Shown piece by piece: positions 36,301 to 46,447 of a DNA stretch of 64,000 nucleotides (its first letter is position 1; the number at the start of each line of letters is the position of its first letter). The notes under the pieces were generated by a model. The model saw only the letters and a program-made list of their open reading frames with translations, did not search any database and was not told the DNA's origin. Location: the NCBI RefSeq assembly GCF_030440595.1, contig NZ_CP047452.1, positions 434,001 to 498,000 of the forward strand. The letters are read 5' to 3'. The stretch is from Corynebacterium glucuronolyticum DSM 44120 (GTDB lineage Bacteria > Actinomycetota > Actinomycetes > Mycobacteriales > Mycobacteriaceae). The position numbers and the translations under genes are program-made.

Positions 36301-37374
36301 GTGCTCACCTGCCAGACACCGTCCGGTGTCTGTGCTAAGTGCTACGGCAAGTCCATGGCTTCTGGCCACCTCGTCGATATCGGCGAGGCTGTGGGTATCG
36401 TTGCTGCACAGTCCATTGGTGAGCCTGGTACGCAGCTGACAATGCGTACGTTCCACCAGGGCGGTGTCGGTGGCGACATCACCGGCGGTCTGCCCCGTGT
36501 ACAGGAGCTGTTCGAGGCCCGCGTGCCCAAGAACAAGGCCCCGATCGCCGAGGTGTCCGGTACGGTTCACCTCGAGGACGACGGTTCGAACTTCTACACC
36601 CTCACCATCGAGCCTGACGACGGCTCCGAGGAGAAGGTGTACGAGAAGCTCTCCAAGCGCCAGGGCCTTGCTCAGATCACCGTTCCGCTGCCCGGCATCC
36701 CCGGCGCTACGACGGATCGTGCAATTGCCGACGGCGACCACGTAGAGATGGGTGACCGTCTCCTGCGCGGTCCCGCCGATCCGCACGATGTCCTCGCTGT
36801 GCTCGGACGTCGCGGTGTGGAGAAGCACCTTATCGACGAGGTTCAGGCCGTGTACCGGACCCAGGGTGTGGCCATCCACGACAAGCACATCGAGATCATC
36901 ATCCGTCAGATGCTTCGTCGTGCCACGGTCATCGACCCGGGTACCACGGACTACCTGCCGGGTACGCTCGTCGACATCTCCGAGGCGAAGATCGTCAACA
37001 CCGAGGTGCGTAAGGAAGGCGGCACGCCCGCCGACCTCCGCGTGGAGATCATGGGTATCACCAAGGCCTCCCTGGCCACGGAGTCCTGGCTGTCGGCCGC
37101 CTCCTTCCAGGAGACCACCCGTGTTCTCACGGATGCAGCGATCAACAAGCGCTCCGACAAGCTCATCGGCCTGAAGGAGAACGTGATCATCGGTAAGCTC
37201 ATCCCCGCTGGTACGGGTATCTCGCGCTACCGCAACATTTCCGTCAAACCGACGGAGGCTGCGCGCAACGCGACGTACTCCATCCCGACGTATAGCGATG
37301 CCATTTACGGCGGCGAGGATGCATATGCCGAGTACACCGGCGCATCTGTGCCGCTGGATGACACGGCCTTCTAA
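33361..37374 (+). CDS. rpoC: DNA-directed RNA polymerase subunit beta'
   Basis: 1337 residues. N-terminal zinc site with Cys60, Cys62, Cys75 and Cys78 (CQCGKYK...CERCGVEV). Active-site loop NADFDGDQ at 533-540 holds the catalytic Mg. Trigger-loop/bridge segments are near [23 protein letters not shown], and a second zinc site with Cys residues is in [20 protein letters not shown] start with GTGAAAGG upstream. Terminator at 37401. Confidence 0.97.
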   Translation: MLDVNYFDELRIGLASADDIRRWSKGEVKKPETINYRTLKPEKDGLFCERIFGPTRDWECQCGKYKRVRYKGIICERCGVEVTKSKVRRERMGHIELAAPVTHIWYFKGVPSRLGYLLDLAPKDLERVIYFAANIITTVDEEARHDDLTTLEADMLLEKKDVEADAEEEIQERAQKLEEDLAELEANGAKADARKKVQSAANREMTHIRQAAEREIERLDEIWNTFVKLAPKQMIIDETIYEELVDRYEDYFTGGMGAEAIQTLVRNFDLDAEAENLRTIIKEGKGQKKMRALKRLKVVAAFQRSGNDPASMILDCIPVIPPELRPMVQLDGGRFATSDLNDLYRRVINRNNRLKRMIDLGAPEIIVNNEKRMLQESVDALFDNGRHGRAVTGPGNRALKSLSDLLKGKQGRFRQNLLGKRVDYSGRSVIIVGPQLKLHECGLPKLMALELFKPFVMKRLVENEYAQNIKSAKRMVERQRPEVWDVLEEAISEHPVMLNRAPTLHRLGIQAFEPKLVEGKAIQLHPLACEAFNADFDGDQMAVHLPLSAEAQAEARILMLASNNILSPASGKPLAMPRLDMVTGLYFLTMDKREDEIGGQGRYKSATTDHPAEGEYSSVAEAIMAYDREQIGLQAPIRVRISHLRPPADIEAEQFPDGWQRGDTWTAMTTLGRIYFNELLPWNYPYLEGVMVRKGGGEGKILLGDVINDLAAKYPMITIAQTVDKMKDCGFYWATRSGVTITMSDVLVLPNKKEILERYEKAAAEVENKYWVKGALTQRERYDRLVELWKDATDVVGKAVENLYPDDNPIPMIVKSGAAGNMRQLWTLAGMKGMVVNSRGEYITRPIKTSFREGLNVLEYFNNSHGSRKGLADTALRTADSGYLTRRLVDVAQDVIVREEDCGTHQGVRVAVCHAQRDSEGTIVGYERDGLIETSVSGRVLAQDATDADGNVVLEAGADLTDMNIDTLVDKGVEEIKVRSVLTCQTPSGVCAKCYGKSMASGHLVDIGEAVGIVAAQSIGEPGTQLTMRTFHQGGVGGDITGGLPRVQELFEARVPKNKAPIAEVSGTVHLEDDGSNFYTLTIEPDDGSEEKVYEKLSKRQGLAQITVPLPGIPGATTDRAIADGDHVEMGDRLLRGPADPHDVLAVLGRRGVEKHLIDEVQAVYRTQGVAIHDKHIEIIIRQMLRRATVIDPGTTDYLPGTLVDISEAKIVNTEVRKEGGTPADLRVEIMGITKASLATESWLSAASFQETTRVLTDAAINKRSDKLIGLKENVIIGKLIPAGTGISRYRNISVKPTEAARNATYSIPTYSDAIYGGEDAYAEYTGASVPLDDTAF

Positions 37375-37400
37375 AAAGGTGCCTGACCGGCAAAAATAAG

Positions 37401-37431
37401 GTGGGCCTCGCGTTTGTGAGGCCCACTTTTT
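37401..37431 (+). terminator. Intrinsic terminator of rpoB-rpoC
   Basis: GTGGGCCTC/GAGGCCCAC 9-bp perfect stem with an 8-nt loop, then TTTTT. Confidence 0.93.
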
Positions 37432-37478
37432 CGTTCTTTGCCTGGCACGCTGAGCGGAATGGCTGTACTCTGGTGGAC

Positions 37479-37931
37479 ATGACTGATAAGCATAACCTTA
37501 ATCCGGACAACATCGACGGTGGTTCCCACACCTTCTCCGCCGATGACACGACCCGCGTAAACCCCGAATTTCACACTGAACAAACCCCTGAGCGTGTAGA
37601 AAAGGTCATCCCTGCACAGGAGACCCACGTTGAGCGCGTCACCGAGCAGCCCGTGGTGGAAACCCATCGCGAGCGCCCGCAGCGCGTTGTCGAATACGCC
37701 GAGAAGAAGGGCTCGGCCCTTCCCTGGGTCATCGGCGTGATCGTCTTGCTGCTCCTCGCTGCGCTCCTGTGGTGGCTGCTTGGTGGCCAGAAGGACGATG
37801 GCGAGGTCGCTCCTGCAACCACCACTGTCGATGTCACGACGGAAGTGACCGAGACCGTGTCTCCCGAGGCAACCACCGTCGACGCCACGACGATGGTGAC
37901 GGAAACCGCTGTGGAGACCCCCGCCCCGTAG
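37479..37931 (+). CDS. Single-span membrane protein with Thr/Val/Glu-rich outer tail
   Basis: 150 residues. The first 80 are hydrophilic, with PERVEKV/THVERV/THRERPQRVVEY repeats, followed by one membrane helix (about 85-106: ALPWVIGVIVLLLLAALLWWLL). A low-complexity outer tail follows, with recurring TTTVDVTTEVTETV / TTVDATTMVTETAVET blocks. The N-terminus is probably cytoplasmic. TACTCT ends 7 nt before the ATG at 37479 (leaderless). Between rpoC and the rpsL operon. Function unknown. Confidence 0.72.
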   Translation: MTDKHNLNPDNIDGGSHTFSADDTTRVNPEFHTEQTPERVEKVIPAQETHVERVTEQPVVETHRERPQRVVEYAEKKGSALPWVIGVIVLLLLAALLWWLLGGQKDDGEVAPATTTVDVTTEVTETVSPEATTVDATTMVTETAVETPAP

Positions 37932-37949
37932 TAGAGCCTCTACACCTCA

Positions 37950-37978
37950 CCCGTGTGCATACGCACACGGGTTCTTTT
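37950..37978 (+). terminator. Intrinsic terminator between convergent genes
   Basis: CCCGTGTGC/GCACACGGG 9-bp stem with ATAC loop, then TTCTTTT. It overlaps the stop region of the convergent DUF1707 gene by a few nucleotides. Confidence 0.88.
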
Positions 37979-38522
37979 ATGTGAAGTGCACCTCGACGCC
38001 TCCGAAGAGGGCGATGCCGTCGACGTACACGACAGGACTGTCGGGGGAGGGGGCCGCTTCGCCGTCGGTGTCGAAACCACCAAAGACACCGTGACCGCGC
38101 ACGTCGACAATCATCCCCCGGGGTGCGTAGATATCGATTCCGCCGAACGCTGCGACGCAGTAAATGACCGTCGGATTGGTCTGCAATTGGACATTCCGGA
38201 GGTCGATGTCAATTCCGCCGAAGATGGCGACGGGTGTGTATCTCTTCCCGCACGCCCAGACTCCCGAGCGAACAGTACCCCCGAAAAGGGCGAGGTCTGT
38301 GGAGCGTCCCGGATCGAGTACGGGGGTAGCAGACGAGGGCCCGAGTTCCTGCAGATCGTCGACAAGTGAAACGAGTTCCCCCATGGTCGTCGCGGAACAA
38401 GCCAGAGAACAGCGGGAATCGAATTCTGACACGCTGAGCTGTCCTGAATCGACGGCGGTGCGGAGGATAGCGAGGGTGGATTCGCGGTCTTTATCGCCTG
38501 CGCGGCGGTCTGGGTGAGTCAC
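37977..38522 (-). CDS. DUF1707 domain protein with LiaF-like C-terminal domain
   Basis: 181 residues. The N-terminus MTHPDRRAGDKDRESTLAIL to about residue 55 is the DUF1707 helical domain common in actinobacteria. The remainder is a right-handed beta pattern with repeated AxFGGxxID/V strands (ALFGGTVR, AIFGGIDIDL, AAFGGIDIY, GVFGGFDT, ALFGGVEVHF), as in LiaF/VraT-type cell-wall-stress proteins. No membrane helix. The GTG at 38522 is preferred over longer frames because TACAAT lies 6 nt upstream (leaderless). Possibly part of envelope-stress sensing; inference from family. Confidence 0.82.
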   Translation of the reverse strand: MTHPDRRAGDKDRESTLAILRTAVDSGQLSVSEFDSRCSLACSATTMGELVSLVDDLQELGPSSATPVLDPGRSTDLALFGGTVRSGVWACGKRYTPVAIFGGIDIDLRNVQLQTNPTVIYCVAAFGGIDIYAPRGMIVDVRGHGVFGGFDTDGEAAPSPDSPVVYVDGIALFGGVEVHFT

Positions 38523-38528
38523 AGCACC

Positions 38529-38534
38529 ATTGTA
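38529..38534 (-). promoter_or_regulatory. -10 hexamer of the DUF1707 gene (leaderless)
   Basis: TACAAT on the minus strand, 6 nt before the GTG at 38522; a near-consensus -10 with no ribosome site behind it. Confidence 0.55.
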
Positions 38535-38659
38535 CGTAGCAGGGGTAGGTTTTGTTCTCAAAGCTAAGAAATTCTCATGAACCAGTGATAAAGTAAAAAA
38601 GTTCACCGGTCACCTGTTGGTGGCCACTCCTAGCGAAGCGATTGTGGAAAAAATTCATC

Positions 38660-39979
38660 ATGACTGACCAGAAGCATGACGTTGGACCGCAGCAGATCTT
38701 TTTCTCTGTCACTGACGACAAAGGCGTAATTACCGATGCTAACTCTGTCTTTGTAGACATCTCCCGTTACTCCCGCGAGGAGCTCACTGGCTCACCGCAC
38801 AACATCATTCGAAACCCCGAGATGCCTGGCGGAGCCTTCCGTCTCATGTGGGACACCCTCCAGGCGGGCAAACCGTTCGTTGCCTACGTGCGCAACCAAG
38901 CAAAAGACGGCCTCCCATATGAGGTGCTGTCCACTGTGACCCCATTGGCGGAGGGTGGCTACCTGTCCGTGCGCACGCGGGTGAGCGACCCCGACTTCGC
39001 ATCGAAGATTTGGTGGCTCTACGGCGAAACCAGGGCGGAAGAAGATGTCCTCCTAGGGCAGGGGAAGAACCGCCGTGACGCAGCCGAAAGGGGCGCCACA
39101 TTCATCAACGACAAAGTTGGGGACTACGGCTTTGGCACCTACGACGAGTTGCAGCGATTCCTTCTGCCGCACGAGATCGCCGCGTGGGAGGCAGCCTGCG
39201 GTGAGATGACGCTGTGGGATGTTTCCGACGGATCCCTTGCCCCTCTGTCCCAAGCCGTGAGTCGGCTGCGGACCGAGGAAGAGGCGTGGAGCAGCCGCCA
39301 GGATGCCATGGCCGAGCTGGCCGAAAGGCTCACAGTAGTAGCCGGCAGGACGAAGCAATCGCTCGAGCATACTGCGCAACTCAAGGAACAGGCAGAGGCG
39401 TGGAGCTCCAAGCTCACGCCGATGGAATCGATCCCGCTCAACGTGGCCGTTTCTATGGGAAGCATCGTTGCGGACTACGTCGACGATTTGGCTAATAAGC
39501 TCGCTGAACTGCGCTCATGCATCGATAGTGCCCGCTACACAATCGCTCTCGCCCGCGTCCAGACGCATTCCCTCGCCAGCTTTGTGCGGGAAACCGCAGA
39601 CGGCTTCGCAGGAATCGCGTCGATGAGAACACTCACCAGCGCCCTGACCACGGAAGTGGAAGCAATGGGCAAGGATGTGGCGAGCTATGGGCAGAACCTT
39701 GGCCGGTGTGAACGTCGTCTCCGCGGCGTATTGAGCCTCGTGGAGATTCCCCAGCAGATGATTATGGACTGGTGGAAGAACGTGAAGGAGTTCGGGCCAT
39801 CCATCGATATGCCGGATCTCATCAGTGCCGTGGCTGCCGAAATCGAGTCCACGGGCGCGATGGTGACAGAGCTCAACGAACTCCTGGAGCGCTTGAGCAC
39901 TATTGAGCAAAAAAGTCCCCGTGCGATGCTCCACGAACTCGACGTTGTAGACGCTGAAGTGCGAAAGCTGCAGGTCTAG
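38660..39979 (+). CDS. Aer-like PAS domain protein with long helical C-terminus
   Basis: 439 residues. The PAS domain (about 13-110) carries the Aer/FAD-type signature: FSVTDDKGVITDANSVF, YSREELTGSPHNIIRNPEMP, WDTLQAGKPFVAYVRNQAKDG, SVRTRVS. In Aer proteins this fold binds FAD and senses redox state. The C-terminal 300 residues are predicted mostly helical (LAERLTVVAGRTKQSLEHTAQLKEQAEAW and similar) but contain neither membrane helices nor the conserved methyl-accepting hairpin, and no kinase or GGDEF domain is visible. A soluble redox-sensing scaffold is the best guess. ATG at 38660; a TTG at 38642 is also in frame. Confidence 0.78.
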   Translation: MTDQKHDVGPQQIFFSVTDDKGVITDANSVFVDISRYSREELTGSPHNIIRNPEMPGGAFRLMWDTLQAGKPFVAYVRNQAKDGLPYEVLSTVTPLAEGGYLSVRTRVSDPDFASKIWWLYGETRAEEDVLLGQGKNRRDAAERGATFINDKVGDYGFGTYDELQRFLLPHEIAAWEAACGEMTLWDVSDGSLAPLSQAVSRLRTEEEAWSSRQDAMAELAERLTVVAGRTKQSLEHTAQLKEQAEAWSSKLTPMESIPLNVAVSMGSIVADYVDDLANKLAELRSCIDSARYTIALARVQTHSLASFVRETADGFAGIASMRTLTSALTTEVEAMGKDVASYGQNLGRCERRLRGVLSLVEIPQQMIMDWWKNVKEFGPSIDMPDLISAVAAEIESTGAMVTELNELLERLSTIEQKSPRAMLHELDVVDAEVRKLQV

Positions 39980-40056
39980 CCCGTGGGGTTTGGAATTTCG
40001 CCTCTAACAATGTAGTGTGCTATTCCAGTCCCGTTTAAGTTTCGGGAGCGAGAATC

Positions 40057-40089
40057 ACCCAGTAGGCCAGCGAGAGCGGCTGACTGGGT
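40057..40089 (+). other. Stem-loop in the rpsL leader
   Basis: ACCCAGT (40057-40063) pairs with ACTGGGT (40083-40089) around a 19-nt loop with internal complementarity. A TAAAAT hexamer (40100-40105) follows and may be the -10 of rpsL. Nothing else is recognised in the 271 bp before rpsL. Confidence 0.4.
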
Positions 40090-40250
40090 TTCGCACGGTT
40101 AAAATACCTTGGGTTTTCGCACAAAGCTTGAAGTTTCATGTCGGACGGTCTGCAGGGGCCGTCGCCCGCGGCCTCTCGCAAGAGGGCTCACGAAAAGTCG
40201 GGTCGTCGAGCGTCAGGCTAAAAAAGACAATTTTTGAGGAAAGACGGTTA

Positions 40251-40622
40251 ATGCCAACAATTCAGCAGCTGGTCCGTAAGGGCCGCCACAGCAAGAAGTC
40301 GAAAGTAAAGACCGCTGCTCTGAAGGGATCCCCTCAGCGTCGCGGCGTGTGCACCCGTGTGTACACCACCACCCCGAAGAAGCCGAACTCCGCTCTCCGT
40401 AAGGTTGCGCGTGTTCGCCTGACCTCCGGCATCGAGGTTTCCGCCTACATCCCCGGCGAGGGCCACAACCTCCAGGAGCACTCCATGGTGCTCGTTCGTG
40501 GCGGTCGTGTGAAGGACCTCCCGGGTGTTCGTTACAGGATCATCCGCGGCTCCCTCGACACCCAGGGTGTGAAGGATCGCAAGCAGGCACGTTCCCGCTA
40601 CGGCGCGAAGAAGGAGAAGTAA
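40251..40622 (+). CDS. rpsL: 30S ribosomal protein S12
   Basis: 123 residues. Contains [13 protein letters not shown] and [13 protein letters not shown]; Lys43 and Lys88, the usual streptomycin-resistance positions, are wild type. The frame is open upstream, but the ATG at 40251 with GAGGAAAG upstream gives the universal [12 protein letters not shown] start. First gene of the str operon rpsL-rpsG-fusA-tuf. Confidence 0.97.
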   Translation: MPTIQQLVRKGRHSKKSKVKTAALKGSPQRRGVCTRVYTTTPKKPNSALRKVARVRLTSGIEVSAYIPGEGHNLQEHSMVLVRGGRVKDLPGVRYRIIRGSLDTQGVKDRKQARSRYGAKKEK

Positions 40623-40628
40623 GAAACA

Positions 40629-41096
40629 ATGCGTAAAGGTAAGGCACCCCAGCGCCAGCTGGTAAAGGACCCGGTTTACAACTCCGCTCTCGTTACTCAG
40701 CTGGTGAACAAGGTTCTCGTCGATGGCAAGAAGGCTACCGCCGAGCGTATCGTGTACGGCGCCCTCGAGGCTTGCCGTGAGAAGACCGGTACCGATCCGG
40801 TCGGCACCCTGGAGAAGGCTCTCGGCAACATTCGCCCCGAGCTCGAGGTTCGCTCCCGCCGCGTCGGTGGCGCTACCTACCAGGTCCCGGTTGAGGTTCG
40901 CGCCGGCCGCGCCAACACGCTCGCTCTTCGCTGGCTCGTGAGCTTCACTCGTCAGCGTCGGGAGAACACGATGGAAGAGCGTCTGGCTAACGAGATTCTC
41001 GATGCCGCTAACGGCCTCGGTGCTTCGGTGAAGCGCCGCGAGGACACCCACAAGATGGCAGAGGCCAACCGCGCCTTCGCTCACTACCGCTGGTAG
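40629..41096 (+). CDS. rpsG: 30S ribosomal protein S7
   Basis: 155 residues, exact family length. [19 protein letters not shown] and [28 protein letters not shown] are conserved rRNA-binding regions. Starts 6 nt after rpsL, with AAGAAAC as a weak site, so probably coupled. Primary assembly protein of the small-subunit head. Confidence 0.97.
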   Translation: MRKGKAPQRQLVKDPVYNSALVTQLVNKVLVDGKKATAERIVYGALEACREKTGTDPVGTLEKALGNIRPELEVRSRRVGGATYQVPVEVRAGRANTLALRWLVSFTRQRRENTMEERLANEILDAANGLGASVKRREDTHKMAEANRAFAHYRW

Positions 41097-41253
41097 AAAT
41101 TTTTTCGGTCATCAGCTTCCGCCATGCGCGGCAGCTCCTGTGATGGCAAGATAAACAAACGTACATTATCCAAAACGGTATTTTCTCCGCTGTGGCCGGG
41201 CTCCGGCACTGTCGGTGGGGAACTGCCGCAATAATACGATTTGGGGAACTACT

Positions 41254-43377
41254 GTGGCACAAGAAGTGCTTAAAGATCTTCACAAGGTCCGCAATATCGG
41301 CATCATGGCCCACATCGATGCTGGTAAGACGACCACGACCGAACGTATCCTGTTCTACACCGGCATCAACCGCAAGGTTGGCGAGACCCACGACGGTGCC
41401 TCCACGACGGACTGGATGGAGCAGGAGAAGGAACGCGGCATTACGATTACCTCCGCCGCCGTGACCTGTTTCTGGAATAACCACCAGATTAACATTATCG
41501 ATACCCCTGGCCACGTGGACTTCACCGTGGAGGTGGAGCGTTCGCTCCGCGTCCTCGACGGCGCAGTCGCCGTGTTCGACGGCAAGGAAGGCGTTGAGCC
41601 CCAGTCCGAGCAGGTGTGGCGTCAGGCTGCTAAGTACGACGTTCCGCGTATCTGCTTCGTGAACAAGATGGACAAGCTCGGTGCGGACTTTTACTACACC
41701 GTTCAGACCATCATCGACCGCCTCGGCGCTAAGCCGCTGGTTATGCAGCTCCCGATCGGTGCGGAGGATGCCTTCGACGGCGTCGTCGACCTGCTCGAGA
41801 TGAAGGCCATTACGTGGCGTGGCAAGGTGGACGTGGGCGCAGAGCCGACCATTGAGGAGATCCCAGACGATCTCAAGGACAAGGCTCAGGAGTATCACGA
41901 GAAGCTCATTGAGACCGTTGCTGAGTCCGACGAGGCTCTCATGGACAAGTACTTCTCCGGCGAAGAGCTCACCATGGACGAGATCAAGGGCGCTATCCGT
42001 AAGATGACGGTTGCTTCCGAGATCTACCCGGTTTACTGCGGTACCGCCTACCACAACAAGGGTGTCCAACCGCTGCTCGACGCTGTTGTTGATTACCTGC
42101 CGAACCCGCTGGACATCGGCGAGGTTCACGGTCATAAGATGGGCGACGAGTCCACCGAGCTGACCCGTAAGCCGGACGAGTCCGCACCGTTCTCCGCTCT
42201 GGCCTTCAAGATCGCGGTTCACCCGTTCTTCGGCAAGCTGACCTACGTGCGTGTGTACTCCGGCACCATCGAGCCCGGCAACACCACCTTGAACTCCACC
42301 AAGGATTCCAAGGAGCGCGTCGGCAAGATCTTCCAGATGCACTCCAATAAGGAGCAGCCGGTAGACGTTGCTCACGCCGGTAACATCTACGCCTTCATCG
42401 GTCTCAAGCACACCACCACTGGTGACACGTTGTGTGACGAGCACGATCCGATCATCCTCGAGTCCATGGACTTCCCGGATCCGGTTATCGAGGTCGCCAT
42501 TGAGCCGAAGTCCAAGGCTGACCAGGAGAAGCTCGGCACTGCTATTCAGAAGCTGGCCGAGGAGGATCCGACCTTCACCGTGAAGCTCGATGAGGAGACC
42601 GGCCAGACCGTTATCGGCGGCATGGGCGAGCTCCACCTGGACATCCTTGTTGACCGCATGAAGCGCGAGTTCAAGGTTGAGGCTAACGTTGGTGCCCCGC
42701 AGGTTGCTTACCGCGAGACGATCCGCAAGCCCGTGGAGAAGTTGGAATACACCCACAAGAAGCAGACCGGTGGTTCCGGCCAGTTCGCTAAGGTCATCAT
42801 CTCCATCGAGCCGTACAACCCGGATCCGGAGACCCTGGAAGAGGGCGAGTCCGCAACGTACAAGTTCGAGAATGCCGTTACCGGTGGCCGCATTCCGAAG
42901 GAATACATCCCGTCTGTCGACGCTGGTATCCAGGACGCCATGCAGTACGGTTACCTCGCCGGCTTCCCGCTGGTGAACATCAAGGCAACCGTTCTCGACG
43001 GACAGTACCACGAGGTTGACTCCTCTGAGATGGCCTTCAAGATTGCTGGTTCCCAGGCTCTGAAGGAAGCTGTTGCCAAGGCAAAGCCTGTTCTTCTTGA
43101 GCCCCTCATGGCAGTTGAGATCATCACGCCTGAGGAGTACATGGGCGAAGTTATCGGTGACGTGAACGCCCGCCGTGGCCAGGTCAGCGCAATGGAGGAT
43201 CGCTCCGGCGCGAAGGTGGTCAAGGCCAAGGTGCCGCTGTCCCAGATGTTCGGCTACGTTGGTGACCTGCGCTCCAAGACGCAGGGTCGCGCCAACTACA
43301 CCATGATCTTCGACTCCTACGGCGAGGTTCCCTCGAACGTGGCTCAGGAGATCATCGCCGAGCGTACCGGCAACTAA
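41254..43377 (+). CDS. fusA: Elongation factor G
   Basis: 707 residues. G1 AHIDAGKTT, switch [11 protein letters not shown]3 DTPGHVDF, G4 NKMDK; domains II-V complete to RTGN. Drives ribosomal translocation. The GTG at 41254 with GGGGAA 8 nt upstream gives the usual [17 protein letters not shown] start; upstream in-frame ATG is not supported. 157 nt after rpsG. Confidence 0.97.
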   Translation: MAQEVLKDLHKVRNIGIMAHIDAGKTTTTERILFYTGINRKVGETHDGASTTDWMEQEKERGITITSAAVTCFWNNHQINIIDTPGHVDFTVEVERSLRVLDGAVAVFDGKEGVEPQSEQVWRQAAKYDVPRICFVNKMDKLGADFYYTVQTIIDRLGAKPLVMQLPIGAEDAFDGVVDLLEMKAITWRGKVDVGAEPTIEEIPDDLKDKAQEYHEKLIETVAESDEALMDKYFSGEELTMDEIKGAIRKMTVASEIYPVYCGTAYHNKGVQPLLDAVVDYLPNPLDIGEVHGHKMGDESTELTRKPDESAPFSALAFKIAVHPFFGKLTYVRVYSGTIEPGNTTLNSTKDSKERVGKIFQMHSNKEQPVDVAHAGNIYAFIGLKHTTTGDTLCDEHDPIILESMDFPDPVIEVAIEPKSKADQEKLGTAIQKLAEEDPTFTVKLDEETGQTVIGGMGELHLDILVDRMKREFKVEANVGAPQVAYRETIRKPVEKLEYTHKKQTGGSGQFAKVIISIEPYNPDPETLEEGESATYKFENAVTGGRIPKEYIPSVDAGIQDAMQYGYLAGFPLVNIKATVLDGQYHEVDSSEMAFKIAGSQALKEAVAKAKPVLLEPLMAVEIITPEEYMGEVIGDVNARRGQVSAMEDRSGAKVVKAKVPLSQMFGYVGDLRSKTQGRANYTMIFDSYGEVPSNVAQEIIAERTGN

Positions 43378-43432
43378 AACTCCATCATGGCCGTCCCGCC
43401 CGGGTAGGGATCTCCTGCCCGGGACTGGACGC

Positions 43433-43492
43433 GGGGTAATGGTCAGCTGACCTACAAGAGTCACCGCTTGCAGGTGAGCTGGCCGTTACCCC
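43433..43492 (+). other. Long stem-loop between fusA and tuf
   Basis: Left arm 43433-43453 (GGGGTAATGG TCAGCTGACCT) and right arm 43472-43492 pair over 21 bp with two G-U pairs and one mismatch, loop 18 nt. A smaller CCCGGG repeat precedes it at 43398-43423. No U-run, so not a simple terminator. It may control read-through or mRNA stability between fusA and tuf. Confidence 0.6.
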
Positions 43493-43594
43493 TAAGGCCG
43501 ACTGTGACGTGCTAGTTTGAAAATGTCCATAGAACTACCTAGGATTATGTAACTGGCACAAAAATTTTCTGTGCCTTCTGCCTGCCAGTAACTA

Positions 43595-43625
43595 TTGACG
43601 GCGGCGGGCATAGACAATGTAAGTA
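43595..43625 (+). promoter_or_regulatory. Possible tuf promoter
   Basis: TTGACG (43595-43600) with candidate -10 GTAAGT or TAAGTA (43619-43625) at 18-19 nt. The spacing is slightly long and the -10 imperfect, but a separate strong tuf promoter is expected given the 305-bp gap after fusA. Confidence 0.4.
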
Positions 43626-43682
43626 TTAATCAACTTGTGGCTGCGAGATCCGTGGCCACCGCGAGTCCAGGAGGACAAAGAA

Positions 43683-44873
43683 GTGGCAAAGGCGAAGTTC
43701 GAGCGTACCAAGCCGCACGTTAACATTGGTACCATTGGTCACGTTGACCACGGTAAGACCACCACGACGGCTGCCATCACCAAGGTGCTGGCAGAGCGCT
43801 TCCCCGACCTTAACGAGTCGACGCCGTTCGACAACATCGATAAGGCTCCGGAGGAGAAGGAGCGTGGCATTACCATCAACATCTCCCACGTGGAGTACCA
43901 GACGGAGAAGCGTCACTACGCACACGTTGACGCCCCGGGTCACGCCGACTACATCAAGAACATGATCACCGGTGCCGCTCAGATGGACGGCGCAATCCTC
44001 GTGGTTGCCGCTACCGACGGCCCGATGCCGCAGACCCGCGAACACGTGCTCCTCGCCCGCCAGGTGGGCGTCCCCTACATCCTCGTTGCTCTGAACAAGT
44101 GCGACATGGTTGACGATGAGGAGCTCATCGAGCTCGTCGAGATGGAGGTCCGCGAGCTTCTGGCTGAGCAGGACTACGACGAAGAGGCTCCGATCGTCCG
44201 CATCTCCGCTCTCAAGGCTCTCGAGGGCGACAAGAAGTGGGAAGACTCCATCATGGAGCTCATGGATGCCTGCGACAACTCCATCCCGGATCCGGTTCGC
44301 GACATCGACCACCCGTTCCTCATGCCGATCGAGGACATCTTCACCATCACCGGCCGTGGCACCGTGGTTACGGGCCGTGTCGAGCGTGGCAAGCTGAACA
44401 TCAACGAGGACGTTGAGATCATTGGCATCAAGGACAAGGCCATCTCCACCACCGTTACCGGTATCGAGATGTTCCGCAAGCAGATGGACTACACCGAGGC
44501 TGGCGACAACTGTGGTCTGCTTCTCCGTGGTACCAAGCGCGAAGAGGTCGAGCGTGGCCAGGTTGTTATCAAGCCCGGCGCTTACACCCCTCACACCAAC
44601 TTCGAGGGCTCTGTCTACGTTCTGTCCAAGGACGAGGGCGGCCGCCACACGCCGTTCTTCGACAACTACCGTCCGCAGTTCTACTTCCGTACCACTGACG
44701 TGACCGGTGTTGTGAAGCTTCCCGAGGGCACCGAGATGGTTATGCCTGGCGATAACGTCGACATGACCGTTGAGCTCATCCAGCCCGTCGCCATGGACGA
44801 GGGCCTGCGCTTCGCTATCCGCGAGGGCTCCCGCACCGTGGGCGCTGGCCGTGTTACCAAGATCATCAAGTAA
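43683..44873 (+). CDS. tuf: Elongation factor Tu
   Basis: 396 residues. G1 GHVDHGKTT, switch region [24 protein letters not shown]; domains II and III complete. Carries aminoacyl-tRNA to the ribosome. The GTG at 43683 has AGGAGG 7 nt upstream and gives the standard [12 protein letters not shown] start. Followed by a strong terminator. Confidence 0.98.
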   Translation: MAKAKFERTKPHVNIGTIGHVDHGKTTTTAAITKVLAERFPDLNESTPFDNIDKAPEEKERGITINISHVEYQTEKRHYAHVDAPGHADYIKNMITGAAQMDGAILVVAATDGPMPQTREHVLLARQVGVPYILVALNKCDMVDDEELIELVEMEVRELLAEQDYDEEAPIVRISALKALEGDKKWEDSIMELMDACDNSIPDPVRDIDHPFLMPIEDIFTITGRGTVVTGRVERGKLNINEDVEIIGIKDKAISTTVTGIEMFRKQMDYTEAGDNCGLLLRGTKREEVERGQVVIKPGAYTPHTNFEGSVYVLSKDEGGRHTPFFDNYRPQFYFRTTDVTGVVKLPEGTEMVMPGDNVDMTVELIQPVAMDEGLRFAIREGSRTVGAGRVTKIIK

Positions 44874-44897
44874 CACCAGCTCTTAGCTCTTGAGAAA

Positions 44898-44926
44898 CCC
44901 CCGACTCGTGTCGGGGGTTTTCTTTT
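44898..44926 (+). terminator. Intrinsic terminator of the str operon
   Basis: CCCCCGAC/GTCGGGGG 8-bp stem with TCGT loop, then TTTTCTTTT. Confidence 0.95.
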
Positions 44927-44957
44927 GCTCAAAGTCTCATCTATTAGTATGAGTTAG

Positions 44958-45806
44958 GTGACAACAAAAAGTTCTATACAGTCCCGCAAGCCGCACGTCT
45001 CCGCCTGGTTACCCAACCAGCACGGCGCCTGGTCCATGCTCCTTGGCCCCGCCATCGTCGCTACCATCGCGCTCGTTGTGGCCCTGGTTTGCGGCTCCTC
45101 TTCAGAGCCCGGGCTCGTCGCCATTGCGCTCGTGGCCATCCTCGTCGCGTGGCTGATGGGCTACTTTACGTTCTTCGCGTTCGGGCTGTGGGTGAAGGCT
45201 CGCAACCCTTCCCGCCGTCGCCTCTACGCTCGGCCCCTTGAGGTCTACGGTCCGACTTGTGCGGTCGCCTGCACCATCGCCGTCGTCTTGTACCCCCACC
45301 TGCTCGTTTGGGGCATTCCCTTCGGGATTCTCATAGCCGTAGCCACCTACGAAAGCTGGCGTGGACGGCCCCGCTCACTTCTCTCTGGCTTTTCGACGAC
45401 CTTCGCCTCCGCCTTCATCATCCCTGCGGTTTTGCACCTGGTCACCCGCCCCACCGGCCCCATTTTCGCCGTCACCATCTTCATCGGCCTCTATCACTTC
45501 TCGACGACGATGTACGTCAAGTCCGTCATCCGCAAACGCGGCGATCGAAAGTTCCGCCTTGCCTCGGTTTCGTACCACGTCCTGTGCCTTGTTGCAGCCA
45601 TCGCCGCAGCGATTATGTGCCCCAAGATCTATGTCATTCTGTGCCCCCTGGTCATGGCTGCAGCACTGTACCGAGCCGTTCGCGTCCCCATGCTGCAGGA
45701 TCGCGGTGTGGCCTTCACCGCAAAGAAGGTTGGCATGATGGAGGTTCCCATTACCGTGGCAGCCTACGTCCTTGCACTCTGGGGACTCATCGACATCCTT
45801 CTCTAA
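44958..45806 (+). CDS. YwiC-like membrane protein
   Basis: 282 residues, about eight membrane helices. The N-terminal WLPNQHGAWSMLLGP is the signature of the YwiC-like family, found in Bacillus near nitrate respiration genes, function unknown. ARPLEVYGP, ATYESWRGRPRSLLSG and LYHFSTTMYVKSVIRKRGDR are conserved cytoplasmic loops. GTG start with TAGTAT 7 nt upstream (leaderless). The 8-core repeat array begins 18 nt beyond its stop. Confidence 0.85.
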   Translation: MTTKSSIQSRKPHVSAWLPNQHGAWSMLLGPAIVATIALVVALVCGSSSEPGLVAIALVAILVAWLMGYFTFFAFGLWVKARNPSRRRLYARPLEVYGPTCAVACTIAVVLYPHLLVWGIPFGILIAVATYESWRGRPRSLLSGFSTTFASAFIIPAVLHLVTRPTGPIFAVTIFIGLYHFSTTMYVKSVIRKRGDRKFRLASVSYHVLCLVAAIAAAIMCPKIYVILCPLVMAAALYRAVRVPMLQDRGVAFTAKKVGMMEVPITVAAYVLALWGLIDILL

Positions 45807-45823
45807 CCCGCTAAGCACGAAAG

Positions 45824-46379
45824 GTGGCCCGAGCGCTTCCTTTGGCGCGTGGCCGAATCCTGTCGGGCCGTGTTCTGTTGCCACGTGTACCGAATGTGGC
45901 CCGGGTGGCGCGGATGGCTTAGTAGCTGGTTCCGTTTGGGCCGCGTTGGGGCCAGCAAGGTTCGGAATGCGGCCCAGCCCCGCGTTGCTGCCGAGAGCAG
46001 TCCACCTGCCGGGCCGCGTTGGGAATCCAAGGTACCGAGTGTGGCCCGGGTAGCGCGGATGGCTTAGTAGCTGGTTCCGTTTGGGCCGCGTTGGGGCCAG
46101 CAAGGTTCGGAATGTGGCCCAGTCCCGCGTTGCTGCCGAGAGCAGTCCACCTGCCGGGCCGCGTTGGGAATCCAAGGTACCGAGTGTGGCCCGGGTAGCG
46201 CGGACGGCTTAGTAGCTGGTTCCGTTTGGGCCGCGTTGGGGCCAGCAAGGTTCGGAATGCGGCCCAGCCCCGCGTTGCTGCCGAGAGCAATCCACCTGCC
46301 GGGCCGCGTTGGGACCCCAAGGTACCGAGTGCAGCCCGGGTAACGCGGACGGCCGAGTAGCTGGTTCCGTTCGGGCCGC
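45824..46379. repeat. Phased array, 8 cores; 145-bp higher-order tandem repeat
   Basis: Cores start at 45824, 45896, 45969, 46041, 46114, 46186, 46259 and 46331 (first 48 bp, all others 49 bp). From 45896 on, two core types A and B alternate (A to B 73 bp, B to A 72 bp), making a 145-bp dimer repeated about 3.5 times with only a few substitutions. A degenerate ninth start (GCCACCA) is at about 46404. Lies between the convergent YwiC-like gene and amaP. Confidence 0.95.
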
Positions 46380-46447
46380 GTTGGGGCCAGCAAGGTTCGG
46401 AATGCCACCAATCCCGCAACACCATCCAGACTGGCCATCGAACACAC

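Noticed and set aside
29904..36888. Two open frames of more than 1150 codons on the minus strand opposite rpoB and rpoC
   Set aside because: They mirror the codon pattern of rpoB and rpoC, have repetitive Leu/Val/His-rich translations without domains and no ribosome sites; typical antisense shadows in high-GC DNA.
41008..44876. Long minus-strand frames opposite fusA and tuf
   Set aside because: Same shadow effect; they cover the exact span of highly biased genes.
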